Positions 1 to 10,337 are shown, numbered from the stretch's first letter. The stretch: DNA of 61,581 bases from Zygnema cylindricum (GCA_037447655.1 JBBHKE010000473.1:317089-378669); one strand, 5' to 3'. Notes: generated by a model from the sequence alone, not told the origin. Translations and numbers: made by a program.

Positions 1-1069
1 CCTCCTCATGAACTTGAGTCAGGAAAGCCTTTTTTTTTCCTCAATATCTTGAGGAACCTTGTCCATCTTTCAGTCGAAGATCTGCAAGCTTGACACAATT
101 TGCCATATAATGTCTCGGTTTCTTGCAGAAGTGACATAGTCCACCTCGAGGAGCTCCTCTCCCTTGTCGATCAAATATGCCATCTCCTTGTCCTTTTCCT
201 CCCAAGTTTCGATAAGGATCCTTTCCCTTTTCCTCATCACGCTTCCGCCAATCAGATCTTGCAGCCAATGCTTGAACACTCGAACTTCCTCTCCTAAGTT
301 ATATGGTACTCTCTTTCACTAAAATCTTTCCCACTCTATCATCCCAATTCCAATTGCTATCACCTAGATCTTGCAACCGATTAATAATATTCTCATACTC
401 TTCAGGTAGTTTCATTATTAGTGTATTTAGTGTTTGTCTCTCAGACCATGAGTTACCTGTGCTCTCTAGTTCTCCAAATAATGCTCATAAGTCATTGGAA
501 TAATCATTCATACTTCCTCCGTTGTAAGTATAAGCTGAAATCTTATTTTCTGCTAGTTGTTGTTGTTGCAATGACCCACTCCTATATTTGTTTATAAAAA
601 ATACCTGAATCTGAGAGGAAGATCTAACATGCATAAGGGGTATGGCAATACCTTTCACTACACTTTTGAGAATTAAGAGCTTAGCCACCTTGTCCTTATA
701 GTTCTAATTTTCATATTCTGACCGTTCCGTCTAACTTCCTATCACCATTGCTGGTGGTGCTGTTGTCGCTATCGTCCTTGACAATGGAGTCCATCGAGAA
801 GCAACTCCTCCCTTTTCTCCTTCCATGATTATTTCCTCCCCTTCCTCGTCATCGTTTGTGATGGTGACTGTGGTACTGGAGGTGCCAGAAAAACGTGTTC
901 CTCCAAACCTAGGTGGAGGTGAACATCCAATTTTCCCGGACACTATGCCCCATAGATGCTTCTCAAAAATTTCTCCCTCCATCATCATTTCTCAATAAAG
1001 AAAGTCTAATCCATTAAATATGGGCACCCTAGAGGGTGGGCCCATAACCTGAAATTCTGTGGTTTCCAT
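1..1069 (-). pseudogene. gag: Gag remnant of element P (Copia capsid/nucleocapsid)
   Basis: Reading minus from ATG 1069 gives METTEF from the LTR, then QVMGPPSRVP across the PBS, the motif shared by most Gags in this window. A stop follows at about codon 27 and the frame reopens at 988 (MMMEGEIFEKHLWG). A nucleocapsid zinc knuckle of CX2CX4HX4C type, CHFCKKPRHYMANC, lies at about 98-139. Gag would form the cytoplasmic virus-like particle and bind the element RNA. Stops and frame changes make it inactive. It is cut by the window edge, so protease and later domains are not visible. Confidence 0.8.
1035..1049 (-). other. Primer-binding site of P (initiator tRNA-Met anticodon arm)
   Basis: On the minus strand this is GGTTATGGGCCCACC, directly after the LTR end (...GAATTTCA). 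It is complementary over 15 of 15 bases to the anticodon arm of plant initiator tRNA-Met (remembered as GTGGGCCCATAACCCAC), not to a tRNA 3' end. It is the best-preserved PBS in the window and lies inside the gag reading frame. Confidence 0.75.
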
Positions 1070-1477
1070 TATCCCACAAAATTAGAAGCCTATGTAAAGC
1101 CTCTACAATAATATTTGCCCCTTTCAATTTCCCACTGAATAAGTGTCACCCTGGCAAAAAAATATTATAACCACCCTCACCCCTGTGAGGACAAGACTCT
1201 GCGGAGTCAAACGCAAAAAGAATAACTGAATTTCTCCCCTGAGCAGTAAGTTATGGCTGGCCAAAGATGGCCTATAAATACAAAAGGTCGCCTGGAGAGA
1301 GGCGCCTCAAACACGCTAAGTCCCTTAACTCCTAGTCATAACTACTCACTACTCTACCCTAGGCCAATCAAAAGGGTGTATAGTACAAGAAGGTACAGTG
1401 GCCGATTATACTTCTTGTACGGCCATTGTACAACATGGCCTTCTAGTTAACACTTATCAACATGGGAGCCATCTTTC
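1050..1477 (-). repeat. 5' LTR of P, U5/R side
   Basis: Contains, in sense order on the minus strand, a TATA-like TATTTATA, hairpin GGCCA/TGGCC (1259-1272), hairpin GACTC/GAGTC (1195-1208), hairpin CCTCAC/GTGAGG with AGGG loop (1175-1190), and the gag ATG (1067-1069) in the loop of GTGG/CCAC (1059-1077). Interrupted at 1477 by D1 and resumed at 2667. Confidence 0.75.
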
Positions 1478-2666
1478 TGTTAAAATTTAAGTGTTTTCTA
1501 GGTCTAGAGATTGTAAAATAAAAGGCAAAGAGGAGACAGTGACAGCTTGCCTCTAACTCTTCACTCAAGTCCCCACACTTGTCGCAGTCACTGAAAACTT
1601 GTGGAGGAGTTAGATCCATGGCTGCTTAGGCTGTCCAAAGAGGACAGGAAGGCGAATCTTGATAGAGTTACCTAAAAGGTTTGACGGACCCAGGATTTGA
1701 TCCAAGTACCTGTTGTCCGTCAAAATACTCGTTAGCTTTAACCTATAAGTCTAGGATTAGTGGTAGGATATATTAGGTTTGACAAATATTTAATTTGTTA
1801 CACGTAGACTAGTTCATTTAACGGGAAATAGATACGTAATGCGTAGATACACTTTTGAATAGTATAATGTAAGGTTTAATGTATTATATGAAATGGATAC
1901 GGCGCATTTGTTTTGAACGCGAAACAAATACCGCGCGTATATTTTCAACGGCTATAGTTTTATCAAGTTTTGATCAGACGGCCACGATAGGCGACGCGAT
2001 CACAGAATATGTACTTTTGGCATTTTACTGTCATCGCCACGTCATGTGACACGTGGCGGGACAACGTTGGATTGCGGCAACTCCGGAGATTATGGGAACA
2101 AATCGAGATATTACATGTGTCGACATTTTGGCCATGTCGTACGATGGCCGTACAGAAAGTACACCAGCACATGTACTTTTCTGTACAACACAGTAATTTG
2201 ATTGGTGCCGTACGTCAGTAGATTGTGTTTTAGAGAGAGATAGGACGTAGAAAATTTAGTAGGTAGCAGCTTCTCTCCGAGAGAGCTCCTATACAAAAGG
2301 CCATCTTTGACCATTCATAACTATCAGTTTACTTGACCATTATCAGTGATTTTTTTTGTTGCGGACTCAAGTGAGTCCACGCTATACAGGGGTGTAGTCG
2401 GTCAGAGTTTTTGCCTGCCAGGGTGACTGTATTTATAAGGTAAAGTCAAAGTGGGTGAATGTGTCCAAAACTCATATTCTAACTTTGCATTTTGTGGTGG
2501 AACTATGCACACAAAAAGTCTTATTTCACAAGGGTGAAGCTATAATGGGTTTTTGATTGTCAAGGGGTCAGTCATTCGGGTTTATATCAACTTGGAGTCG
2601 GCACTATCTAGATTAGCTTCTTTTGGATCTGCGATTTTTGTGGGCAACGGAGTACACAAAGTTTCA
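1478..2666 (+). mobile_element. Solo LTR D1 inserted in the LTR of P
   Basis: Starts TGTTAAAATTT and ends ...GTTTCA, 1189 bp. It is flanked by CTTTC (1473-1477) and CGTTC (2667-2671), a TSD with one mismatch, and the P LTR continues on both sides. It shares its whole layout with D2 (53812-55094): TATTTTCTAGGTC near the start, ACACGTGG, GTAC cluster, hairpins GGACTC/GAGTCC (2363-2378) and CTATAC/GTGTAG (2382-2397). The gag ATG expected near its end is mutated to ACG. Solo LTRs arise by recombination between the two LTRs of an element. Confidence 0.8.
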
Positions 2667-3141
2667 CGTTCCTCTTCCCATCCTTTCCGGCGTCATTGAT
2701 GTGGCCCCACGTGACACACCGCGTCGCTATGTTGGAAAGCCGCCAAAGATTCATTCGGGTATGGCGGGGGCGAGGATGTCCTTCCGATCATGTATTTTAC
2801 ACGGTTAGATTCGCTTCCGTGAGCGCCGTTTGACTATAGATGTCGTTTCGTCTCTTTTGGTATGTTTGAGTGAAAATGACGTTTGCGTATTACTTTAATT
2901 AAATACCGAAATAAATACGTGTATCTTTTTGTCAACGCCATAAGTTAAGGCGTACGTATATTCAGTACTTTGCAAACCTAGGTTCAAATCTGCTTTAGGG
3001 CAACATTTTGGTTATCTATCAATCTGTCTGGCTGTCTGCCTATTTCTTTCTGACTATGGTGGCATCCATGGTGACTCTCTCTCTCTCTCTTCGCTCTAGA
3101 GTCTAAATTAAGAAGTGAATATTAATTACTTCTTTTCAACA
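2667..3141 (-). repeat. 5' LTR of P, U3 side
   Basis: Continuation of the P LTR after D1: carries CCACGTG, a tRNA T-arm-like word (CCTAGGTTCAAATC at about 2978-2991), a (CT)n run near 3076-3092 and the terminal TTTCAACA (sense TGTTGAAA). Sequence order matches the U3 of other LTRs here read in reverse. Confidence 0.7.
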
Positions 3142-4142
3142 GTGTGTACGAAATTAATTCTTTAAAACAACACTCCCCCAAAGAGTTGATTTCGGGTAAA
3201 CCTTTTTTGTATGTCACTGCAGTAAATTAAACGCCGTACACTTTCACAAATATCAAATCGATACTTAACATTGTACTGATTAAATACGCACGAAACGCAA
3301 TGTACACGAAACTAAATATTCAAATAACAACACTCCCTTGAGTATTTATTTGAGTGCACCCGGAATAAAAATGCGCCACGTGTTTAGTGGAACACTACCT
3401 TTCCGTACATCCAAGTTTCCTTTTATTTTTTCTTCCAAACGTCACCACTACTTCCGCTGACGTCACCACAGTTCCAGCTACCTTTTGCCATGTATCCCGA
3501 AATTTTTCCTTCCTGAAACAATCCATTGTGTTCGCCACCTTGTTTGTCTTCAAAATATATATATAAAAAATATATATATATATATATATATTTCTCTTCT
3601 TATTAACTTATTCAACAAGGAAGAACACTACATCCGAAATCCTACCAAAATACCGAATGTTAAACGTAACGCTCTCCATAAGACAGACATGCCTGTGATA
3701 TAAGTTTGTCAAACTGAAGATTTCTCTAAATTCATTTACTCAAAGAATGTCCTCCAGAAAATCATTTCTCATGCTCTCTTCTCTTGATCACTTTCTCAAC
3801 ATGTTTTCTTATGCCCGTGATCTATGGAATATTATATCTTTTCTTTGTTTTCTTCATGATTTTTTGTATTTTCTGAAAGTTTACATTTTTGTCATAATCT
3901 TCTGTCCATGTAATGTTATAAATTTTATGTTTTACTTTTAGGTCTTTCGCTATAGATTTGCTACGTCCATTAAATTCATTCATCTGACAAACCTTAATTT
4001 TGATTTTTTTTCTTTCCAGCTGTGCCATTCTCTTCCTTTTTTCCTTTCATATATTTCTAACTTTTGCATTTCTATTACATTTTTCACTCTTAAGAACTTA
4101 TTTTCTCACTGCAATTTTGTGAACACTTTTTCTTCGTCCTTA
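3142..4142. other. Non-coding 3' region of element E, two polypurine-tract-like sites
   Basis: No pol-like frame is visible. Two copies of an ACAACACTCCC motif (at 3168 and 3328; on the minus strand GGGAGTGTTGT, the usual polypurine tract plus LTR start of these elements) lie about 160 bp apart. The one at 3332/3333 resembles the start of the E 5' LTR (TGTT, ATTTGAA, TTTAGT) and is the likelier 3' LTR start, so 3147-3332 would be a truncated 3' LTR. The rest (3342-4142) is AT-rich with a TA microsatellite. I see nothing else in it. Confidence 0.5.
3554..3592. repeat. (TA)n microsatellite
   Basis: Alternating TA run broken once by a short A tract. Confidence 0.9.
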
Positions 4143-5279
4143 TCATAGTTTATCAATTTCCACATCCAAATTATTTATAGTTTTTGCTTCTGAGTGACCT
4201 TCACTTCTTCCAACTATTTTCACTTCTTTAACCTCTTCCTCCTGTAAATCTTTATCACTCACCAATCTATTGCCGAAAAAAATGATAGAAACCGAATCCT
4301 TCTCCACACTATCTTTGGGGACAACAATTTTTTCAATCGCTTCCACTTCCACTTCTGGCTGCCCTTCAGTTCCTTCAAATCCTCTTACTTCAGTAACCTC
4401 TCCCTTTTGTAAGTTTGTGTCACTCACCAATCTGTCACATGAAACATTGACAGTAGCCGAATCCTTTTCTGTCACCCCTTTCTCCACATTATGAAAAACA
4501 CAGATAGTCGGTAAGTAAATGAATTTGTCGACGAAAGGTGCAAGCTTTTTGTCATCGGTCAAGTCTTGTCTCTCACACATGAAAGCACTTGGTTCTCTCC
4601 TTGTTGAGGGTCGCACTCGGTTGTTGTCCCATCCATCTCTGAAATTTCCCATAACACATGCACTTTTATATGATGGACATACACTGAAGGTATGTTCTAA
4701 ATCATTACAGTAAAAACAATTCTTAGGTCCATTTTCGCTATTATTTCTAATTTTCTGAAATTGAGACTTAGAGACCTCCATATTCCCTTCAAAAAACTTT
4801 TTCCAATCTTTTTCATCTAACACTATGGGGATTGCTTGGCTTAAGTTCCAATCCTTTTTATCAATTTGAGCGAGTCTATTTGTTGCATTTCTACAGTCAC
4901 TAAGTAAGCCTCTCATTAATATGACAACTTGTTGTGCATCTGTAAATCTTCCTCCTGCCAAAGCATTATCTGCAAACATATTTTCTATACCAGTAGAATA
5001 TTCCACCATGCTTCCGCCTACAAACTTATATCCAAAAAGTTTAGTGGCACTACTAAACCAGTGATACAAGGGTGTCTCTGAATACCTACATTTTAGACAT
5101 TTCCATATTCCAGCTGCACTTTTCAACTTAAGGTATGTCATTACCAAATTCTCTGTCAAAGAGTTCTTGATAACCCTTAGACACTCATGGTTCTTCTTTT
5201 CCAATCCACTTGATGTTTCAGCCAAAGTCCCATCTACCACATCCATTAGCTCCATCATCTCGAAGTAGCTCTCAAGCAT
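4143..5279 (-). CDS. gag: Gag polyprotein of element E with duplicated acidic C-terminus
   Basis: An open frame of 378 codons, longest intact frame in the window. Residues 1-180 match Copia Gag layout (MDVVDGTLAE near residue 12, a block ending in LSQAIPIVLDEKDW). A zinc knuckle CFYCNDLEHTFSVC is at residues 188-201. After it comes an unusual acidic tail holding two copies of a unit of about 56 residues (from about 271 and 327) sharing RLVSD, LQ and EV(T/K)EV. The true start is probably ATG at about 5364 inside the LTR, giving MAEIGYTQQVIGPP across the PBS, but a one-base shift near 5315 separates it from the listed start. The reading Gag is clear from the knuckle and N-terminus. The tail function is unknown. 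Confidence 0.75.
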   Translation of the reverse strand: MLESYFEMMELMDVVDGTLAETSSGLEKKNHECLRVIKNSLTENLVMTYLKLKSAAGIWKCLKCRYSETPLYHWFSSATKLFGYKFVGGSMVEYSTGIENMFADNALAGGRFTDAQQVVILMRGLLSDCRNATNRLAQIDKKDWNLSQAIPIVLDEKDWKKFFEGNMEVSKSQFQKIRNNSENGPKNCFYCNDLEHTFSVCPSYKSACVMGNFRDGWDNNRVRPSTRREPSAFMCERQDLTDDKKLAPFVDKFIYLPTICVFHNVEKGVTEKDSATVNVSCDRLVSDTNLQKGEVTEVRGFEGTEGQPEVEVEAIEKIVVPKDSVEKDSVSIIFFGNRLVSDKDLQEEEVKEVKIVGRSEGHSEAKTINNLDVEIDKL

Positions 5280-5327
5280 GCACTTCCAGTAGTGATAGTT
5301 AGATCCATCAAATAGGGGTAGCCATGG

Positions 5328-5342
5328 GGTGGGCCTATAACC
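5328..5342 (-). other. Primer-binding site of E
   Basis: Minus strand GGTTATAGGCCCACC, one mismatch to the initiator tRNA-Met anticodon-arm PBS. It follows the LTR end CACAACA directly. Confidence 0.65.
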
Positions 5343-6468
5343 TGTTGTGTATAGCCTATTTCAGCCATGGATTACTTACAGAAAACACCCACAAACTACC
5401 CCAAAGCAGTTGTGTTTGAGACAACACAGATTACTCCACAACTAATAAAAAGAGTTCAAACTGCACAAATATGTAGTATATACTAGACAATGTAACCTCC
5501 CAAAATTAAAGCCAAATCCACCAAGGAATCCAAAAGACACGAGCTCCAGAGTTTCCCAAAAACAGCTGACATCTTATCAAGCTAACCAAGTAGACTTCTC
5601 ATATAATTTTACAAAAATAACACAACAAAATGAAACTACACAAAAATATAGTTTCTAGATCATAGAACGTCTTCACAAAGTTTCATATCAAGATACCAAT
5701 CAGAGTGATCACACTAGCAGGTCAAAGTTGTAGAAAACAGTTTGTCATTACTTTGATAAACTCAACTGTGATAATAAAAATAATCTAAGTCCTACAAGTT
5801 TATACTAGTAGAGTAACTAACTAGGTTCAACACAAATCCTGGAGTAACACCTATCACTAAGTACTTTACACAGTAAAACAATGTACGTCTAATGTACTTG
5901 AGGTACGTCAAAACCCTTATTTCAACCTGCCGTTAAATAGAACAGTGAAACACAATTGTATAATGTACTAAATTACAAACAAATGTTTTCCAAATATTTA
6001 CATATAGGCGTCCGTACAAAATATTTTACTGATGCTTAGTCAGCATAGTTCATATAAGTTTAGCCGACTGTTGTCGTGTAGTACGAAGCACTTGAGTGTG
6101 TATGACGTGCTTCGTCATTTGTGGTCCCGCGCGAATCGCGTCCGTCGACACGATTCGAATCAACATTCAATATTGAATTCGTAGAGTACATTTGCCGGAT
6201 ATCTTGTCAAACTTTGTTCGTCCGACTTTGCGAATCCCCTCGTTCGATATTCGACACGTGTATGTGAGTGTCAGCGCCATTCCGAATTAACTGCACTGTC
6301 TTGATATGCCGACGAGTGTCTTTATAGAAGTACGATACACTCTATTGTCCTCATATTACTGTAATACTAGGTTCAGTACTAAAGTGTTTATACTGAAAAA
6401 ATATTCTAAGTATCAATCCCTCTCTCACTAACCTATTTACTAAGTACTAAAGCTTTCAAATCATAACA
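5343..6468 (-). repeat. 5' LTR of element E
   Basis: 1126 bp, sense start TGTTATGATTTGAAAG at 6468 and sense end ...ATACACAACA at 5343. U3 resembles that of the C family (TACTTAGAATATTTT, ACACGTG). The LTR end encodes ATGGCTGAAATAGG, the putative gag start. No antisense tRNA-like block was noticed, unlike families A, B and D. Confidence 0.65.
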
Positions 6469-6697
6469 CATACAAGTATTTTGACCAACCTCACTCTAGT
6501 GAAGGCCTTACTCCCCTCAGTCAGATGCAAAAAGAATGGTGAAAATTGCTCCTCGAGTAGTTAATTATTCAAGGTCAAAGTTGACCAATATATATTAAAG
6601 AGCGCACACAGAGAGGCGGTTCAAAAATCACTAAGTCCTAGATTCTCACTCTGAACCCCCTACTACTATGTATCTACCCAATCAAAACACTGTAAAG
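6469..6697 (-). repeat. LTR fragment G between E and F
   Basis: Reverse-oriented R/U5-to-U3 piece similar to the P/B type LTRs (hairpin GGTCAA/TTGACC near 6583, the CCAATCA word near 6679). Both neighbours appear to have inserted into it: E on the left and F on the right (TSD candidate TAAAG, 6693-6697). Confidence 0.55.
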
Positions 6698-7626
6698 TGA
6701 AACTATGTGACTCCATAGTCCTACAAAATTAGCATCTCAAAGAAAGCCTCTAGGATAACCTTGACCCACTATAGTTCATCAAGGAATATCTGCCACCCAA
6801 GCAAGCAAAAACTGTGACCAACCTTGCCCTTGTGAGAAGAAGACTCCCAGAGTCGACCGCAAAAATAATCTCTGAATTTTCTCCCTTGAGCAGTTAGTTA
6901 TCACTATTCAAAGACAACGAATTTATATAGATGGCCTCTAAGAGAACGGGCTTCAAAAACATCCTAAAAAGACTAACCTTCTCACAGAGCCCATCTACTA
7001 AACCCTCCACCAATCGGAGGATTGTAAAAAATATTGTACAAAATATACTACCCGCCACAGTATTTGTACGACGGATGTACGACAATTGTACGACACCAGT
7101 AAGGAGGTGATACCATCCTTGTCCAACGCCATGGTTTTGTCTCCTCCTTCTCCGACCTCCAATGAGAGGTTGCCACGTCTCATTTTGTTGCTCCTTAGAC
7201 GTAAGTCACCAAAAGAACCATTCCGATCTTTCGGCGCTCACGCGAGCTGTTCGATCAAATTGTATCTTCTTTTGGCACTTGTCCAATTATGGGGCGCGCC
7301 GTTATTTTGCTTTATGTCAGCCGGTTTCGTTTCATTATGTTGGTTGGTATAATGTGCGCAGTGATGTTTATTAACGTATTGAACCCTTTCTTTGTAACGA
7401 CTCTTCTACGACTTAGCGGATAAGGTGGACAACTATTCTGACTATGTAAAACCTAAGATCAAATTCATGTCGCGTTAACCTTTTTGGTGTGATTCACTGT
7501 ATCTCTCCCTCCTTTAGCTATGGCTGCCATAGACAACCATGGCTTCCCTTCCTCTACAACTTTTATCCTATCTCAGCCATAAGAACTACAAGTAAGATAG
7601 GAATTACATTATTCTTATTTTCAACA
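6698..7626 (-). repeat. 3' LTR of F
   Basis: 929 bp on the minus strand, from TGTTGAAAATAAG at 7626 to the end ...CATAGTTTCA at 6698. The gag-start copy ATGGAGTCACATAG lies at its end, with GACT/AGTC flanking the ATG (6709-6720). Its polypurine tract (sense AAGAATTAAGCGGAG) directly precedes it at 7627-7641. Confidence 0.75.
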
Positions 7627-7639
7627 CTCCGCTTAATTC

Positions 7640-8331
7640 TTAGCCACTTATAAGTTCTAGTCCACCTTTCCTGCAACAAATGAGTTTAGGCGACAAGACA
7701 AATTTTGTCATGTTATCGGCTATCATCTTCTCGTCACGTTTGTATATCAATTCGACAATTTTATTTTCCACTTTCTCTCTAACAAAACTTAGCTTAATAT
7801 CCATGTGTTTGTCTTGAAAGTGGTGTTTCGGATTCGCCGAAATAGCAATGGCAGCTTGATTATCACAGAAGACATTTTCAATTCCACTTTGCATAAATCC
7901 CAATTCTTGAAGTAAACTTTTCACCCACATCAACTCTTTTACCGTAGCACAAGCAACCATATATTCAACCTCCATTATAGAGTGAGCAATGACCTTTTTT
8001 TGTTTGCTACTCCAACAACAATTACCCTCGCCAATTTTCAAGATAAATCTAGAAGTAGATCTTCTCACAAGAACTTCACCATAACTAGCATCACTCTAAG
8101 TGGCGATGTCAGTATTTCCCCCTCCTAGACGTAACTATAAATCCTGAGTCCCAATTAGATAACACATTGATCTCTTAGTTGCCTCTTTGTCTCTGTTTCT
8201 TGGATTGTTAAGACTTTTACTCAAGACTTTGAGTGTTGCAGCTATATCGAGCCTAGTGCAGTTCATGAAGTAAATCAAACTGCCTACAATCTGCCTGTAC
8301 GGAATTCTCTCCATAAACTCTTTCTCTTCCT
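7640..8331 (-). pseudogene. pol: Pol C-terminal part of F: end of RT and RNase H
   Basis: From right to left: YRQIVGSLIYFMNCTR (end of RT connection) near 8240-8310, a break around 8075-8135, then RNase H with CCWSSKQKKVIAHS, a block VEYMVACATVKELMWVKSLL, CDNQAAIAISANPKHH, and the tail MIADNMTKF ending near 7640. RNase H would degrade the RNA of the RNA:DNA hybrid during cDNA synthesis. The segment joins 14502 onwards once C1 is removed. Frame breaks make it a pseudogene. Confidence 0.8.
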
Positions 8332-9327
8332 TGTTGAAATAAGAAATCTTAATACTCACTTAAAAGAGATGTGAGGAGAGACCAAGTGCCTAGAGTATTT
8401 TGGTCTAGATAAGTTTTAATACTTACCTCATTTAGTGTGATAGTAGCAGTAGTACTTTTGAAGTGTATTGTACTTCTGCAGGGACACGCGTAAAAAAATA
8501 AACATCATACGGGTTTTTGGGAAAGCGCCGACACACTTTACCACGCGTCACACATCGAACGAATACTGTTGAAGAACCAGACGGACGGAGACTCAACCGA
8601 TTGTCCGCGAAGATAGTGGTACAACATTCAACGAGGACCGTAGATGCGAATCGAGTGAACGGACGAGATTCACGTGGGACCACAAATGACTCATCACTTT
8701 GTACGATCTCGGGTGACTTCGAGCACTTGATCAACAATAGGCTGGACTTTAGCATCCACTGCTGACTAAGCACCCTGAACACTACTGTACGGGAATCTAT
8801 TTGCATATCTGAAACACAGTAGTTTTTACTTAGCGAATTAGAATGTAGTGTTCCACTAAGTATATTTTTGTTTAGTAGTCAAATAGGGTTTGGATGTACT
8901 CACAGTACAAATAGTGTACTGATTCGGTACCTTGTCGTAGTGTAGTACAGTTCTGTTGTTCCAGGTGTAGACATCGGATTAGTTAGTTTTCAGTAGATAC
9001 TCTCTGTGAGTATAAAGTTAGGACTTAGCCAAAATTGTAAGTATCTAGTATTGAGATCTAACTCTCTAAGAGACAGTTTTTGAGAAACTTCCAAGTGTTG
9101 TATCTTATGGTATATTGGTTCAATTGGGCTGCAATTTTGGGAATTGGCAGATTGCATGTGATACTGTATTATTGTGGAATTTGGTGATATTTGGAAACTG
9201 TGAGCACTTTTTGTGTTTTATCAAAGTTGGTTGTTTGATTGGATTTCTGGTAGCTTTTGCTGAAGTCTATGTCTACATCCACTACTACTGGTGGACCTCC
9301 ACCTGCAATTTTGGTTGTAGAACAACA
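8332..9327 (+). repeat. 5' LTR of C1
   Basis: Starts TGTTGAAATAAG, ends GTAGAACAACA. Holds CACGTGGGACC, several GTAC words (near 8893-8960), a TATAAA at 9011-9016 and, at 9269, the gag ATG, so U5 encodes the first about 20 residues of Gag. Confidence 0.88.
9011..9016 (+). promoter_or_regulatory. TATA box of C1 5' LTR
   Basis: TATAAA about 258 bp upstream of the gag ATG, followed by GTTAGGACTTAGCC, a word kept in the 3' LTR copy (TATAAA 14185-14190) and in C2 (TATATAA 51936-51942). Confidence 0.6.
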
Positions 9328-10337
9328 AGTTATGGGCCTTTCGTCCAGAATTCCTGTCTTCAACGGCCAGAAGTATGCATACTGGGCAGCTATGGTTGAA
9401 TCATCTTTTGAAATTGCTGACTTGATGGGGGTCTTGGATGGATCTCTTGCTGAAACGGATCCGAGCTGGGCTAAGAAGAACTCTCTCGCTCGAAACAATT
9501 TGATTCTTTGTATCTCACAGAGTCTGGTTATGTCTCGACTCAAGATAAAAAAGGCGAGCGAGATTTGGACTTCACTGAAAAATTCCCACGAAAAGGCGAA
9601 CTTTTAGGAGGAGCTTCTGGTGGCTGGCCGGATCTAGGACTACAAATACTCGGGGTGATCTATGACCGAGTATTGTGATAAGTTTAGGGAACTCATTGAT
9701 GCACACTCTTCAGCTTGTTGAACTTTTCCAGAGTTCCAGCAAGTTGCTTTACTTATTAGAGGTCTCCCTAGTCATATGAATGGAGTGTCCGCAGCTTTGA
9801 AAGAGCATAGTAAGTCTAGTTGGACTTTTCAGTTAGCTTACAATCTTATACTAGAGGAAGAGTCTACAAGTAAGGTCCTTGATGGTGAAAAGGAAGTAGA
9901 GGCTTTCAGTACAGACTTTGATTGAAAAAATCAGTTTAATCAGAACGGAAACAAATTTAACCAGACTCAAAACCAGTTTAATCAAAATCAGACCCAATTT
10001 AATCAGGGCAGTCAAAGGCCAAATAGACAGTCTTCTAACGTTTTTTTTTATTGTTCTAAGAGGGGACATGGTTATAAGTACTGTCCAAAACTGAAAAAGG
10101 CAAATGAAACTGGTTTATACAGGCCCGGATGGCAACAAAGCCAGTTTCACTAAGGCTTTTCTGGCAATCCATCACGAGAGAATGCCCTTTTTTCCAGCCT
10201 TTGCGGATGATGCAGATTCATCTCTGAGCTTCAATGATGAAGAGGATGCGGATTTATTTGCTATGGCGGCAGCAATGGAGGGTCCTAAAGACGGTGGATG
10301 GATCACGGACACCGAGGCATCGGCCCACATGTGCTAG
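9269..10337 (+). pseudogene. gag: Gag of C1, Asn/Gln-rich, broken
   Basis: ATG 9269 lies in the LTR; MSTSTTTGGPPP then VMG over the PBS and SRIPVFNGQKYAYW. The frame runs open to 9607, then stops and frame changes follow. Capsid-like text continues (CRVL, PEFQQVALLIRGLP, WTFQLAYNLILEEE). About 9929-10030 encodes repeated FNQ triplets in an Asn/Gln-rich stretch. A knuckle follows at about 10045-10083, with the first Cys replaced by Phe (FFYCSKRGHGYKYC). An acidic segment leads to protease. The ATG at 9269 is preferred because C2 and the 3' LTR keep it. Confidence 0.78.
9328..9338 (+). other. Primer-binding site of C1
   Basis: AGTTATGGGCC directly after the LTR end, 10 contiguous matches to the initiator tRNA-Met anticodon-arm PBS and then divergent. 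Same position as in the other families. Confidence 0.6.

Larger units (their letters stand above)
1..3141 (-). mobile_element. Copia element P, 5' part, minus strand, runs off the window
   Basis: A 5' LTR (1050-1477 plus 2667-3141), a PBS (1035-1049) and a broken gag (1-1069) lie in the order expected of a minus-strand Ty1/Copia element; pol and the 3' LTR would lie left of base 1. The LTR is split by solo LTR D1 (1478-2666). The outer base is the A of TTTCAACA at 3141; the next five bases, GTGTG (3142-3146), would be its TSD, whose partner is outside the window. P truncates the 3' end of element E on its right. Confidence 0.8.
3333..6468 (-). mobile_element. Gag-only (non-autonomous) Copia element E
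   Basis: Minus strand: a complete 5' LTR (5343-6468), PBS (5328-5342), a gag frame (5279-4143) and about 0.8 kb of non-coding DNA up to a polypurine-like tract at 3333-3341. No protease, integrase, RT or RNase H sequence is seen between gag and the tract, so it resembles the gag-carrying non-autonomous class (TR-GAG) that borrows Pol from relatives. The left end is truncated by P. It appears inserted into LTR G (flank CATAC at 6469-6473). Confidence 0.6.

Noticed and set aside
7086-7352. 88-codon plus-strand frame
   Set aside because: Antisense to the F 3' LTR; a chance frame.
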